A stretch of DNA of 64,000 nucleotides from Antedon mediterranea (Eukaryota > Echinodermata > Crinoidea > Comatulida > Antedonidae). Under the pieces are notes generated by a model. It was given only the letters and a program-made list of their open reading frames with translations. It was not told where the DNA came from and did not search any database. The stretch covers positions 21,699,201 through 21,763,200 of the forward strand of contig NC_092670.1 in assembly GCF_964355755.1 (NCBI RefSeq). Direction: 5' to 3'. Of this stretch, positions 33,701-44,600 are shown one piece after another; positions within the stretch are counted from its first letter, which is position 1, and each line of letters begins with the position of its first letter. The position numbers were made by a program, and so were the translations under genes.

Positions 33701-35522
33701 AACTGAAGTACGCTACAGTACAGTAGTAGTCATTTTGACAATAAAGCTTGGTTCCTACAAGGACACAATTCAAGAGCAACATAAGCGAATTGAATAATGA
33801 CAAGCGACATTTAAGATAATCCATCGATTGTGATTGGTAAAATTACTCGCATTGAGGTTTACGTCCTTGCATTGCATCCTAGTGGGAACCAAGCTTAAGT
33901 AATACAGTACAAAAACAACAAAACACATACTGTCATTATGCTATGTAACAAGCATTAGACACAATAAAACTCATCTAAATAAAATGGTTAACAGAAAACA
34001 CAAGAAATAGTTTATTTTTATGAATGCATTCTATGATGTGGTGACATGGGGTTTGCATTTTCATGCACATTATAATGTTGACATTCATCCATGATAAATT
34101 AACAAAACTGTAAAATGATAGTTGATGAGGTTGATAAATGATGTGGTGGTGGTAATTAAAGAAAACCTGATGTTTTTTTTTTATTAACTTTACCTTTAAT
34201 GTATTTCGTACGGCATACTTCCAATCTCCAAGGATTTCTGCTAATTTTCCAAGACCTGAATGATGAAAATGAAGCACCTTGTACTGACTCTCTTGACTAG
34301 CAATTACAAACTGACCATTACGCTCCTCTTTATCAGAGAAAAACAACCTCAAAGATCTCATCTCGCCAAGATCAACTGAAAACACCCCGCAGAGTTGATC
34401 CCTGGCTGAACCTTGACCTTGAGAATGTGAAGGGCTATCTGTTGAGTAGCTAACATAATTTGATGGGAATGTCATGTTATACATCGGTTCGTCAGTGCCG
34501 TCTTGATGAAACTGATCATTAAAGGGATCGTCACCAGACGCTGGTGTTGAAGGCAGCGACAGAGGATCTTTGTTAGAAGTTGTTGGAGTAGTCGATGATG
34601 AAAGACTGTCATGGCGTGGTCCTGGTAAATCCAACTCTTTCAACATCTTTCTTAATGGTGAAGTCTGATCACTGGTTGCGTCAGTTGACTCTGAACTGAA
34701 ACTTCTATCATCTGGTTTGGTCTCTACGTCCTCAGAACTCATTGTCAGATCAACTGGACGGTCTGTGCTGCTATCTGTTTCATCTTCCTCTACGGCAACA
34801 AGCGAAGCTAACTGGTCTTCTACCGGGATTTCACCACTTTCAGACGACTCTGTGTCGATGGATTTTTGGTCTTTACCATAATTCACCTGCTTCTCTTTCT
34901 GATTGTCCGATTTATCTACACCAGATGTCTCTCCAGTCAATGTTTCTGTATCCGTTGTTTCCACAACCTCTTCCTGTACTATTTGGATTTCATTTAACTT
35001 TTCAGGAACTGAATTTTGTTCGTTTGGTACAGTCTCGCTAACCTCTATCCCGGACTCTGATTGGCTGATAATCGAACCACTTAAACTTTTTCGATCACCT
35101 TCAGACTCACTAAAGCTTTTCTCTCCACAAAATGCACTGTCCCTACTAGTTCTATCTTCTTTCGACTCTTCATTATCTTCATCTTTTGTATCTGAAGTTT
35201 TATCTTCATGAACCAGTTTTCTATTTGGTTTGGTTTTCGGCGATCCATGTACAGATGAACCACTGGTCTTATTAATCTTAAGAGTAGAGTTTGGAATCCA
35301 AGTAAGAATCAAGGTTGAGCCGGTTTCGCCTTTCTGCTGAGCACGCAATGTTAGATATCCAGGAAAATGTAAAGCATCAGTGGAAAGGTGTGATGGAGGA
35401 TGAACACAGACATTATTCTTACTGTATATAATTTCACCATCAAGAGGCGGTGGCCGACTTGGGTTCGAATCCAAGATGTTCACATTCAGAAAGTCGCTAA
35501 CTCTTCTCAGTATAGATGTCAT
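27708..35522 (-). CDS. TBC1D16: TBC1 domain family member 16 (Rab GTPase-activating protein)
   Basis: A TBC-domain RabGAP that stimulates GTP hydrolysis by Rab proteins on endosomal membranes (vertebrate TBC1D16 is reported to act on Rab4A). Ten coding exons: 35522-34194, 33374-33306, 31952-31779, 30817-30669, 30137-30003, 29792-29606, 29054-28960, 28710-28560, 28089-28012, 27872-27708 (TGA). All are GT-AG with consistent phases; 843 residues against about 770 in human. The N-terminus has the family hallmark GEIIYSKNNVCVHPP, then a long acidic Ser/Glu-rich linker (about residues 90-340, unlike vertebrates), then DQLCGVFSVDLGEMRSLRLF and SQESQYKVLHFHH. The TBC domain follows: AIFFGGID, LWPFLL, arginine finger R599 in VDKDVVRTDR, glutamine finger Q636 in GYTQGMSDL, then FPEIEALRMWEACW and TDYFHLFICIAI. 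Both catalytic fingers are present, so it should be active. Exon 33374-33306 is discussed separately. Confidence 0.97.
28752..28855 (+). mobile_element. SINE family B fragment
   Basis: It matches the 3' half of the tRNA-derived SINE at 40905-41110 in reverse orientation: GTTCAAATCTCGATTGGG (degenerate B box), CACATTCTCACACATTTCC and TTAATTAATT. It lies in a TBC1D16 intron. Confidence 0.6.
30398..30626 (+). repeat. 36-bp minisatellite, about six copies
   Basis: Tandem units containing TTTAGCCAGTGAGCATGCAT followed by AGCCGTTACACCACTGTG, nearly identical, with small length variants (one unit has an added CAG, another ACGC for ATGC). In a TBC1D16 intron. Confidence 0.9.
30983..31214 (-). mobile_element. 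tRNA-derived SINE, family A, 3'-truncated copy
   Basis: The reverse complement of the head and body of the 3149-3560 element: tRNA-like head at 31133-31212 (GTGGCCAAGCGGTTAAGAC, B box GGTTCGAGGCTC), then GTCTTCTCGGATAAGGAC and GAGACGAGTAGGGGGTTACC. The tail is missing. In a TBC1D16 intron. Confidence 0.78.
32386..32575. mobile_element. MITE family C
   Basis: Imperfect inverted ends AAAGGGCCTTTCACACC... and AAAGGGTCTGTTCTGG..., both leading into GTACGGTT, with an inner palindrome around CGGCTATGTGC...GCACATAGCCG and ATGTTTCG/CGAAACAT. A fragment of the same family is at 43050-43115. In a TBC1D16 intron. Confidence 0.65.
33744..33896. mobile_element. MITE family B, copy 1
   Basis: A 153-bp element with inverted ends AAGCTTGGTTCCTAC and GTGGGAACCAAGCTT and an interior ATCCATCGATTGTGATTGG. 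The second copy is at 36616-36731 and shares ATCCATCGCTTGTGATTGG and TAGGTGGGAACCAAG. In TBC1D16 intron 1. Confidence 0.75.
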
Positions 35523-36615
35523 CTTAACTCACCACATTACTACTACACAATGTGGAATTCTCTTCCTCTGCATTCTTTCTATGGAATAATTAAGATGTAA
35601 AAATAATTATTATAATTAGGCCTAGCCTTAAAATCAAGATTAATTCATCAGAATTATGAAATGCATCTCATCTGTACTAGCCTACAGTATATATAAATTA
35701 TAAGTTTGTATACAAACCACATTTTGATTTAGATTAGGCCCCCAGGGGCCCAGTATTAATTGTTTTGTACAAAATTGTATACCAAAAAAAAAAATGCGAT
35801 TACCCTTCCTCTGAACATACAGTGTGAGTGTAAAGTCAATACCCAGTCAAGACAAAGAGATGTACAGAGATGGTAGCCTCCTTTCTCCTTCCACTAACCT
35901 ACAGTCAGTCACTAGGCCTATCTAATGACTTCTGTCATGTGTCAGCCCACCATTGATTGAATAAAGTGCACTCGACCCAGCCTAGCTTTTAATGACGATT
36001 TAATGCCACTAACCATAAAATTAAATTAAACAATCGCATGGTCAGTTAACATTTACTCATCAATTTTACAATAATATGCTAATAATAATTTTTCTTAAAT
36101 AAAATACGTCGATATTTTACCTTTCTTTTTCGGTCGAAATATCAGCAACCTGTTTTCATTATTATGTATGGCGCCCTCTATAGACTGTTTTCCATCATCA
36201 TTATTTATTTAGCTAGACATAAATTTTTCTCATAATATGTACTTATTTCTCCTCTCTTGCACTTTCCCTCCCTCTGTCTTTTTATGCGGTGGGGGATAAG
36301 ATTTCGAAATCATAATGTATATTCTATTTATTGCTGAACTTAACTTTAAGTATATTAAACAAGGAATTAAATTATAACTGAAACATATTCCTGTAGCTGA
36401 TTTTCGCTTTTTATTTTTAAATAATCAGATACAATTTAATTTTTAGTTTACATTTAATTTTCAATTTGAGGAAACCCATAGCATCAAGTCGTAGAAAAAA
36501 ATGTCACGTTCATTTTTTATTACGTCATAAATTCCTAAAATTCATAGTACCGTACTTTAAGTATAGGCCGATACTGATCATATGATGGCATTGTCATCAG
36601 TGGCTCTAGACCTAA
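35523..36615. other. TBC1D16 upstream region, no further gene seen
   Basis: About 1.1 kb upstream of the TBC1D16 start with no extended open frame. It should include the TBC1D16 5' UTR and promoter; no core element was recognised with confidence. Confidence 0.4.
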
Positions 36616-36731
36616 TGCTTGGTTGCCATTAATATATAGTATATATTAGGGAATAATCCATCGCTTGTGATTGGTGACTTGCGTTGCGCTTACGTCGTCC
36701 TTGCGTTGCGAGTCTCTAGGTGGGAACCAAG
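36616..36731. mobile_element. MITE family B, copy 2
   Basis: It starts GCTTGGTTGCCA and ends GTGGGAACCAAG, with the shared interior ATCCATCGCTTGTGATTGG. It lies just downstream of the sulfotransferase stop codon. Confidence 0.7.
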
Positions 36732-36796
36732 TACAGTATATCTAACCATTTAATGGATGACAATCATTGTCGCGTCAATGACGTCATATTAGTTGT

Positions 36797-38091
36797 TTAA
36801 AGTATTGCTTTGCTATAGAGTGGTTTACCAATAAACGTTTCTGATGGATCCATCATAACTGATAGATTTTCTACTTTCTTGTACCCAGCAAGTTCCATAA
36901 ATTTTTCACAATTTGGCAAATTTTGAACGTATTCAACCAATTCTAAAGACATTTTACTTCTCCAGCTTTCGGCATTTTCAGAGGAATTTCTCTTAGTAGT
37001 ATATAACCATGATATTCTTCCAGTTGGGCTAGACAGATGAGTGTTTTCTTCTATCCATGTTTTGACCTTATATGGCACCGACCCTATCCCAAGTTCCGTA
37101 TACAACGCATTGATTGTTTTAACAGGATGCGTTGATACATCTTCATAACGAAGAGCTAAATAATTGTTTTTAAACCGAATCATCTGATGCCCAATTTGCA
37201 TATTCTTCAACCAATTAGAACAATAGTTACGGATTATTGATTTCAAATCGTTAGTTACGTCAGTTATATCATAGAATTTTCTTTTTTCCAAACGCATTCT
37301 CTTCCTTACTAATGGAACCAGAAGCAGTCTGGATGCTATCACTCCTCGAGGATCTCTAATCAAATGCACAACTTTAACATTTTTATTTTGTATTACACCT
37401 CTCAATAAATTTAGGTTATTAATCCGAATAGTTTTTATAACTACGTGTTTCTTGTTGGTACAAACAAGCGATATAAAATGTTTTGAGATTGGTTGACATC
37501 GAATGAAATCGTCTGTCGACGTGTTGTAACCATCGCAAATACCGTTAGTAACTGTTGCCGGTATTTCTAATCGACGAAGAGGGACAGGCATACGGTTTAA
37601 TGCTTTCACATAGAAATCCATATCTGTAAAGCTGCATTGGAATATGTTCGATATTATGTCAAGTAGTTTACTTTCAAGAAGATTTGTAGTGATATTTTCT
37701 CGCTGCAAGTACGTCATAAGCCTCCTCCCTGGCTCATACAAGTAAAATACATCATCATTTTCAGCAATAACTTACCGAGGAAAGAAGAACCTGTCCTCAT
37801 AGCTGCTAACAACAGAATCCGATTTTGTTGTTTACAATTGCAATCTGCACTATCGATTCCATTTGCATCGAAACTGTTTCTTCTGATTGTGGATCTGTCC
37901 AAATTTGAGGCCTGGCAATTGCACTTATGTCCTAGAAATGTCCGAGTGTATATTTCATCAAATTTGGAACCATTAATTGCGTTTTCATCACATATTGATG
38001 CACTGAAGTTTAAAATCACTAATATAACGGCAATAAAAGTCAACAGATACACTTTCTTTTTGAACGAATTCATGTTTGGTAAACAAAACAC
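36797..38091 (-). pseudogene. CHST1/CHST3-type carbohydrate 6-O-sulfotransferase, frameshifted
   Basis: Golgi type II sulfotransferases of this family move sulfate from PAPS to the 6-OH of Gal, GalNAc or GlcNAc in glycans. A single-exon frame from ATG 38091 gives a cytosolic stub, a membrane anchor (residues about 13-30) and the 5'-phosphosulfate-binding loop AAMRTGSSF (R99-S103). Near 37766-37770 the frame slips by one base: the expected continuation AENDDVFYLYEPG is read in another frame, which then runs open to 36797. That part holds the 3'-phosphate-binding motif VKVVHLIRDPRGVIASR and the C-terminal blocks LALRYEDVSTHP, WIEENTH and TTKRNSSENAESWR. No intron is possible there because the gap would be too short. 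Everything else is intact, so either a recent loss-of-function change or a one-base sequencing error explains it. The acceptor sugar cannot be assigned from sequence. Confidence 0.85.
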
Positions 38092-38667
38092 ATGTTCGAA
38101 ACTGATGAAAAATTAATTTCGGTTGGAAAGCATCACTGTGTCATTTCCGATATTAGAGGTCATACGTGTATAAGCTGCGAAATAATGAATTTTCAATATA
38201 ACTGGCTTCCTTTGCGTCAGATCTCTTGAACTTTACCGATATAGCTTTCCGGTAAAACTTGAACCCTTACAGAATGTCACTGTGGCTACCGGATGTAGCT
38301 ACTACACACACACTTTATCAACCCTTTAATTGTAATACCAGTTGGGAAGTAAATTAAATAAATATTAGGCGTGCCAAATACAAATCATTTCAATGTATTG
38401 ACTAAATATAATCACATTCCAATTTATTCATCCACCAATGGCCACCACCAGTATATATTTCAACCAGAAAATAGAAAACACAATAGGCCTAATTTGAGAA
38501 CGGACGAACGCATGCCAACGTGTTTGTGAATATTATTATTATTTGTTTAATTTGAAACTAAAATGTATGGCATCTGTAGAAAAACGATTTTTCGATAGAG
38601 TGATCGATTCGTTACTGTAAGACTAGTTTCATTACAATGCAGGACGGATACTCTTAGTCTGGGTTCC

Positions 38668-38745
38668 AGACGGAGTTTTGTCTTAATATTAGTAAAAAGA
38701 TAAATATTTTGGCACATATGGCGTTTCATACGTATACTAAAAAAA
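38668..38745. repeat. MITE family E fragment
   Basis: CAGACGGAGTTTTG, AGTAAAAAGATAAATATT and GGCACATATGGCGTTTCATA match the left end of the inverted-repeat element at 60841-61299. The other end is missing. Confidence 0.65.
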
Positions 38746-38804
38746 AAACAAAAAACAAATAAAAAAAAAGAAGATAATACAGACTTGGGGTAAGTCTAGG
38801 ATAC

Positions 38805-39067
38805 TCTATGTCTAAGGGATAATACAAGGGATAAATATAAGAATATGTCTAAGGGATAAATATGTCTAAGGGATAAATATGTCTAAGGGATAAATATGTC
38901 TAAGGGATAAATATGTCTAAGGGATAAATATGTCTAAGGGATAAATATGTCTAAGGGATAAATATGTCTAAGGGATAAATATGTCTAAGGGATAAATATG
39001 TCTAAGGGATAAATATGTCTAAGGGATAAATATGTCTAAGGGATAATACAAGGGATAAATATAAGAA
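38805..39067 (+). repeat. 17-bp minisatellite, about 13 copies
   Basis: Perfect tandem copies of ATGTCTAAGGGATAAAT, flanked on both sides by a longer unit containing GGGATAATACAAGGGATAAA (38815 and 39040), so the core was amplified inside a duplicated block. Confidence 0.93.
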
Positions 39068-39349
39068 GCAAACATAAGAACATCTTTGCAAACTGCGAAT
39101 AAAATAGTGAGGCATAATTATGCCTACTTATAGTTACTACAACATGTAGAGTACTACTACTAAATAGAATAAAGATCATTCTTAATTCAGTTTCGATAAT
39201 AGCTAGATATTTACTTCTGAATGTTATCGCGATTACATCAAGAAGGTGGCGTTGCTACTGATATGCCTTGCCTCCAATTGTTTGGTAATATCACAATAAT
39301 ATTAATAATAATGATAATTTAGATTAGAAATCTTAAATTCCATAAAACA

Positions 39350-40110
39350 TCTTCAAATGACGCTACAAAATATATTTAAATTTAACAATAAGATATTTCA
39401 ATAAGTTACGATTCATAATAAAAAGCATGAATGACAATGAAATAGTCAAGGAAAAATGACAAGATATTTAAATTTAACAATAAGATATTTCATACAAATA
39501 AAAATACCCCATGACAGGATTAAAATTGAGCTTAAAAAAGAAAAATGACGCTACAAGATATTTAAATTTAACGACAAGATATTTCATAAAAAGTTAAAAT
39601 GACCCATGACAGGATTAAAATTGAGCTTAATTACAATATGATTCATTATAAAAAGCATGAATGACAAGAAATAGTCAAGGAAAAATGACAAGATATTTAA
39701 ATTTAACAATAAGATATTTCATAAAAAGTTGAAATAACCCATGACAGGATTAAAATTGAGCTTTTTTACAATACAATGTGACAATTAAAAAGTTATGATT
39801 CATTATAAAAGCATGAAAAAAAATGAGATACGGTATAGTCAAGTAACAATGACGCTACAAGATATTTGAATTTAACAACAAAATATTTCATAAAAAGTTA
39901 AAATGACCCATGACAGGACTAAAATATAGCTTAATTACAGTACAATGTGAACATTAAAAAGTTACGATTCATTATAAAAAGCTAAATAAAAATGAGATAG
40001 TCAAGGAAAAATGACGCTACAAGATTTAAATTTAACAATAATGTATTTGATAAAAAGTTAAAATAACCCATGACAGGATTAAAATTGAGTTTAATTACAA
40101 AAACACTTGA
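39350..40110 (+). repeat. degenerate tandem repeat, about six units of 90-170 bp
   Basis: Units share ACAAGATATTTAAATTTAAC, AAGATATTTCATAAAAAGTT, CCCATGACAGGATTAAAATT and ATTCATTATAAAAAGCATGA in the same order, with uneven spacing. AT-rich and non-coding. Confidence 0.85.
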
Positions 40111-40285
40111 TTTAATTTATTCACAAAACGCAAGAATAAAATGAAATACAACAGAACCCCTTATTTGGGAAACCTCTAATTAAGGAACACTTTTCCTATG
40201 AAACGAACAAGAAGAATGTTTTAACCTTCTGTCATTGTAAGGGCTACTGTATATTTATATACATATATAAATAAATAAAATAATA

Positions 40286-40471
40286 GCAGAAAACTTGGTT
40301 ACTTCATTGTTTTAATCACTACAACTACAATCACTTCTATTAAGCACTATGAGACAACTGTGTCACTTATGTTTTATATTTCACCTGAAGATTGCGGCCA
40401 GCTACATGCTGGTCGTACGAAACAAATTTGTAGTGATTAAAACAATGAAGTAACCAAGTTTTCTGCTGTTA
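40286..40471. repeat. hairpin with about 40-bp perfect inverted arms
   Basis: AGCAGAAAACTTGGTTACTTCATTG... (40286-40325) recurs inverted at 40431-40471. Between the arms lies CACCTGAAGATTGCGGCCAGC...GCTGGTCGTACGAAAC, which has a CTGANGA-stem-GAAA layout reminiscent of hammerhead cores in Penelope-like retroelements. The function is not shown. Confidence 0.55.
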
Positions 40472-40539
40472 TTTTATTTATTTATGCTCTACCTTGGTAT
40501 TGAGCACTCTATCCTAACGGTCTGATAATTTCAACCTGA

Positions 40540-40770
40540 GTATATATATATATATATATATGACGTTATCCAAATTCCTTCACTTGCACTGATGAAGGGC
40601 TAGTGTTGCCCGAAAGCTCTGCTAACTTTTCTGGCTGTTTACTCTATCGTTTTGATTTAGCTTTTCGCTTTTTATTTTTGTATCTCCATTGAGATCCAGC
40701 CACTGATACCCACAGCATTGTCATTTTTTTCAGTAATTTGCCTTTGGATTTATATATATATATATAAACA
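40540..40770 (+). repeat. dispersed repeat with a hammerhead-like motif, copy 1
   Basis: Bounded by TA microsatellites. It contains CACTGATGAAGGGC, loop TAGTGTT, then GCCCGAAAGC: a CTGATGA core, a 4-bp stem and GAAA, with one extra A after CTGATGA compared with the hammerhead consensus. It then runs through CAGCCACTGATACCCACAGC to TGCCTTTGGATTTATATA. A second copy is inverted at 43615-43790. Confidence 0.6.
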
Positions 40771-40775
40771 CAATT

Positions 40776-41358
40776 CTCGGCGTGGTACGGTTGGAACACA
40801 ACTAGTCCTCAGTTGTACGCACGCGCACCAGAGATCAAATTGATACGCCCTCATCTATAATTCAGTATATTTATTCACTAAGCGGGATCTCGAGAGATAC
40901 TTTTATATATATATATAAACACAACAGGCATAAAAATAAATTCCAAACCACCCGGTGATACACTGAAAATTATTTAATTAATTTTTGAAACGATAAAGAT
41001 GAGGAAATCTGTGAGAATGAGAAAATGTCGCCCCAACCGAGACTCGAACTCGGACCGTCTGCTTGATATGCAGTTGCCCTAACCATTAGACCACTGAGGC
41101 TTTCATCTCATCATGGAGTAAAGAATATTACTCCATGATCTCATGGTATTGTTCTTTAACTCGATCGGATAACGACCCTTTAACATTCTCGGCGTGGTAC
41201 GGTTGGAACACAACTAATCCTCAGTTGTACGCACGCGCACCAGAGATCAAATTGATACGCCCTCGTCTATAATTCAGTATAATTTATTCACTAAGCGGGA
41301 TCTCGAGAGATACTTTTATATAATATAAACACAATAGGCATAGAAATAAATTCCATAT
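40776..41358 (+). repeat. 170-bp direct repeats flanking a SINE
   Basis: Blocks 40776-40942 and 41189-41358 are nearly identical (TCTCGGCGTGGTACGGTTGG ... GCGGGATCTCGAGAGATACT ... AAATAAATTCCA). They enclose the tRNA-like SINE head, giving a two-unit tandem structure with a period of about 412 bp. Confidence 0.8.
40905..41110 (-). mobile_element. tRNA-derived SINE, family B
   Basis: Minus-strand head (about 41100 down to 41030): CCTCAGTGGTCTAATGGTTA (A-box region), an anticodon-like arm CTGCATATCAAGCAG and a B box GAGTTCGAGTCTCGG. The body contains CATTTTCTCATTCTCACAG and TTAATTAAATAATT. Pieces recur at 28752-28855 and 50298-50390. The head is tRNA-shaped, but its attachment to a repeated body shows it is a SINE, not a tRNA gene. 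Confidence 0.72.
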
Positions 41359-41359
41359 G

Positions 41360-41490
41360 TATTTGTTATATCTTTGTTAATTTTGTATTTTTATATAGTT
41401 TATTTTATTTACTGTTTGTATTGTTTGAGGGTCCCTAATGATCAGCTTTGCTGGATAGATCACCCTCATAAAATATTGTTGAAATAAATA
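41360..41490 (+). repeat. LINE 3' tail
   Basis: TTGAGGGTCCCTAATGATCA and TGGATAGATCACCCTCATAA followed by AATAAATAAAAATT resemble the 3' tail of CR1/L2-type LINEs. No coding part remains. Confidence 0.4.
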
Positions 41491-41614
41491 AAAATTAAAA
41501 AAACACTATGTATGGAAAGCCCCTATTGAGGGGACACCCCTGTTAAGAGGACACTTGGTGGGTTCCTAATATGTTTCTTAATAATAGGGGTTCTACTGTA
41601 ATAAAGAAATACTC

Positions 41615-44600
41615 TTAATCATTCATAGGGCTAATTTCAAAATCTACTTGGGTGTTATCTTTCATCATTTTCAAATGACAACGATGCTTGTAAAAAAATC
41701 CCGTACAGTCCGATTTCTCTAGACACATTATGGCACATCTCGTACTACTCCCGTTTGTGTCCCGAATCAAACCAATGAGTCTTTCAGACGACCGCCGCAT
41801 GAAAACTATTGGAAAACAACGAAAGTCATTATTTACATTTCTGCAGTAACTAATGAAATAGTATTAAAGAATACTCTCTGCACATTGTATTATCGTAGTG
41901 TTAGTCAAGAACAACATTATTATTTCTATCTGTACATCGATAATCGTCTTCACTCGTCGGTGCTGTTCGAGTTGAATCCCGACGAGACGAGTCGTCTTGA
42001 GATAGCGTCGGGCGTAGTTTTTAGGTCGTCGTGAAAACTTTAAACACACAACCTTGCACCGTTCATTATTGGTTTGGACACGTTCCAAATCTAAACATTA
42101 CCTAAGCATCTGTTTAGATATATTTTCTGGCTAATTATTTTAATGAGCAAAGTGTAGTGAATTACGTGTAGGCTTACTTACATTGAGACTTCTTGGTGGT
42201 TTTACAAACTCGTGAACTGATTCCTCGTATCACTAAAATGATCAAATTTGTTACAATTACAATATTACTTTTCATTCATTTAGGCGTATTGCCTGCCTTT
42301 GTTAAGTGCTTAGTTTGGTAAAATTAAGTAAATATGATTACAAAAAAAAATTTCTTTTATATCTGAAATTATTAGCATGATAAATATATTTGGATGGATA
42401 ATGGTTCTTGGATCCCGTGATGCCATTAAACGGTAAAATTTAAAAGTAGGATTATTAGTAAATAAAGTATAGGTATACATTCTTTTCTGATTTCTTGGTA
42501 ACGAGAGCAAATAATAACAAAATGATATTCAACTTCATTTATATTACATATTTTACATAACCTATTACTGCGTTTTGGTGGTTATAGGCTATAAGTTGCA
42601 TAACACTCCCCCGTAGTATTAGTGGTTGACCCTCACATAAGAGTCGCCCAAAGAATCGCTCAAAGTTGTTGCTACTTGTGTATTAACGAAGAAGCTAATT
42701 TTTAGAAGTACTTGCATTTGACTGAAAAAAGAACATCCTTCTCATATCCATGAGTTTGTCTGGCGCCACCGACGTTTTGTGGGCAACAACCGTTCAGATC
42801 AACGCGTATAATGTGGTCACCATTCGCTGAATATACATAGATATATTTCCCGAGAATAATCAGATCAGCTGGATTGCGTAAGTCTGGAAAGGAGGTCGAC
42901 GCTATTATCATCTGAACGCTGGTGAAATTAGTAGTATCACAAGCATAAATAGCATCTGTGTCCTCTCGAGCCCAATAAAGCCGTGAACCTGATGAAATAT
43001 TATAAGTAAACGTTAACTGATGGTATAACATCTGAACATCCTGGACATGGTTTCAGGGTCTTTACACACCTGTTCCGGTCCGGCGCCGGAAAATCCAATC
43101 AATCGAATGTTTCGTTTTCATATTTAACTAATCCGTGCAATTGGGCAACCTAAAAGGCAACAACTCGTGAAATTCGGTAACCTGGGATTCGGTAACCCGG
43201 TATTCGGCAACTGACAACCCATGAAATCAATTCGGCAAAACTCGGGATTCGAAAACTTAAGATTTGACACTACCTAACCCACGGAATTCGCCAACTCAAT
43301 ATTCAGCAATACAGGAAATAAATAAGATTTAAAAGATGGCTTACACTAGTTCATACTTACCTGTTGAATCTAATGCCAGACCAGTAAACTGTGTAGTCGA
43401 TATTAGAAGTTCAAATTCAGTTATTGTGGTGTTCATAGGAAACCGATATAACCCGACATTGAATGCACCGAAAAAGATGTACCTAAGTAAAAACAAAGTG
43501 ATAGGCCTAAATAATAACAAGTTGTAGGAATAGAGAGTATCATATTTGTGGTGGGTATGTTATTAGTTTGTGCACTGTTTGTTTGTAACATCATTATTTT
43601 CTAGTTTATATATTATATAAATCCAAAGGCAATTTACTGAATATTGACAATGCTGTGGGTATCAGTGGCTGGATGTTAATGGAGACACACAATAAAATAA
43701 GCAAAACGCTAAATTAAACAGTCAGCTAAATTAACAGAGCTTTCGGGCAATACTAGCCCTTCATCAGTGCAAGTCTATCTATAGGCCTATATTAGATATA
43801 TACTAACTGGTTATGCTGATCAATTTCTAAGTCAATAATATCATAGTGTGTATGTTTTAATATTAAGAGGTTGTCTCCTGTGTCCAAGTTGTATATACGC
43901 ATCTCTCTGTCATCTCTACTGTTGTAGTACAAGTGCCGTTTTTCACCATCAATCGCCATAGAATAAGTATCTAAATAAAGTAAAAAACATAATAATATTG
44001 ATAATACGGATTTTATTAGTCGTGGCAAAACTGTTATTCCTCACTACAAAAATGCCTGAATTCACTTTGTTACTGCATATAATGTTCTCGGAGAGTATTT
44101 CAAGTGCTGAAGTCCATAAAATGTTATTGAGTTTAACTTTGCAGTAATAATGTAGTACAGGACTACAGTATCATAAAATCACTGACTCGCTATGTTTTCA
44201 TGTTAAACAAATTTCGATTCAAACCCATCGTCACACTAAACTAAACCTTTCTTAATATTTTGTTGAACCATTATTGAAAAAAAAAACCTGAATTTAATCT
44301 TAAATAACAAATTCAAGACAAATTTATTTGGAACTCGGATATTAAATAGTGATAGCCAATGTCTAAATACGATAGTAGCTAAATATCTTAAGTTGGCCTA
44401 CTTACATTAAGGGCGCCGTTAAAAATATTGCTAATTAGTCCCGAACGGCGCCCCGTATACTTACATGGTCCTGACACTGCTATTTCGTGTATAATGCTTC
44501 CATCCAAGCGCGTTCTGTATATTCCTCTATCCCCGTTTTTCACGGAATAGTACACAAAGTCTTCTACGTGATCATAAGCTAAACCTCTCATATATATATC

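Larger units (their letters stand above)
40150..41598. mobile_element. possible pogo/mariner-like inverted ends
   Basis: CAGAACCCCTTATTTGGG at the left and, inverted at the right, CAGTAGAACCCCTATTATTA with following AGGAACCC and GGGGACACCCCT blocks, resembling the ends of pogo-type MITEs. The interior is filled by other repeats. The pairing of these two ends as one element is uncertain. Confidence 0.3.

Noticed and set aside
34742-35263. Antisense and alternate-frame ORFs of 60-102 codons
   Set aside because: Shadows of the large first coding exon of TBC1D16.
37740-37775. Intron at the GGTAAGTT site in the sulfotransferase
   Set aside because: Conserved coding sequence resumes within a few bases, leaving no room for an intron.
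38805-39067. CRISPR-like array
   Set aside because: Units are contiguous with no variable spacers, in an intron-bearing animal genome; the same holds for the 20-, 36-, 68- and 182-bp arrays.
41030-41101. Functional tRNA gene on the minus strand
   Set aside because: It has A- and B-box-like sequences and an anticodon-like arm, but the same head is attached to a repeated body found elsewhere in the window, and stems are imperfect; it is a SINE head. The same applies to the heads at 3152, 17998 and 31212.
41864-42088. 74-codon minus-strand frame between propeller and PAN exons as an exon
   Set aside because: Basic, no conserved cysteine or propeller pattern; the short exon 42182-42232 fits phase and sequence better.
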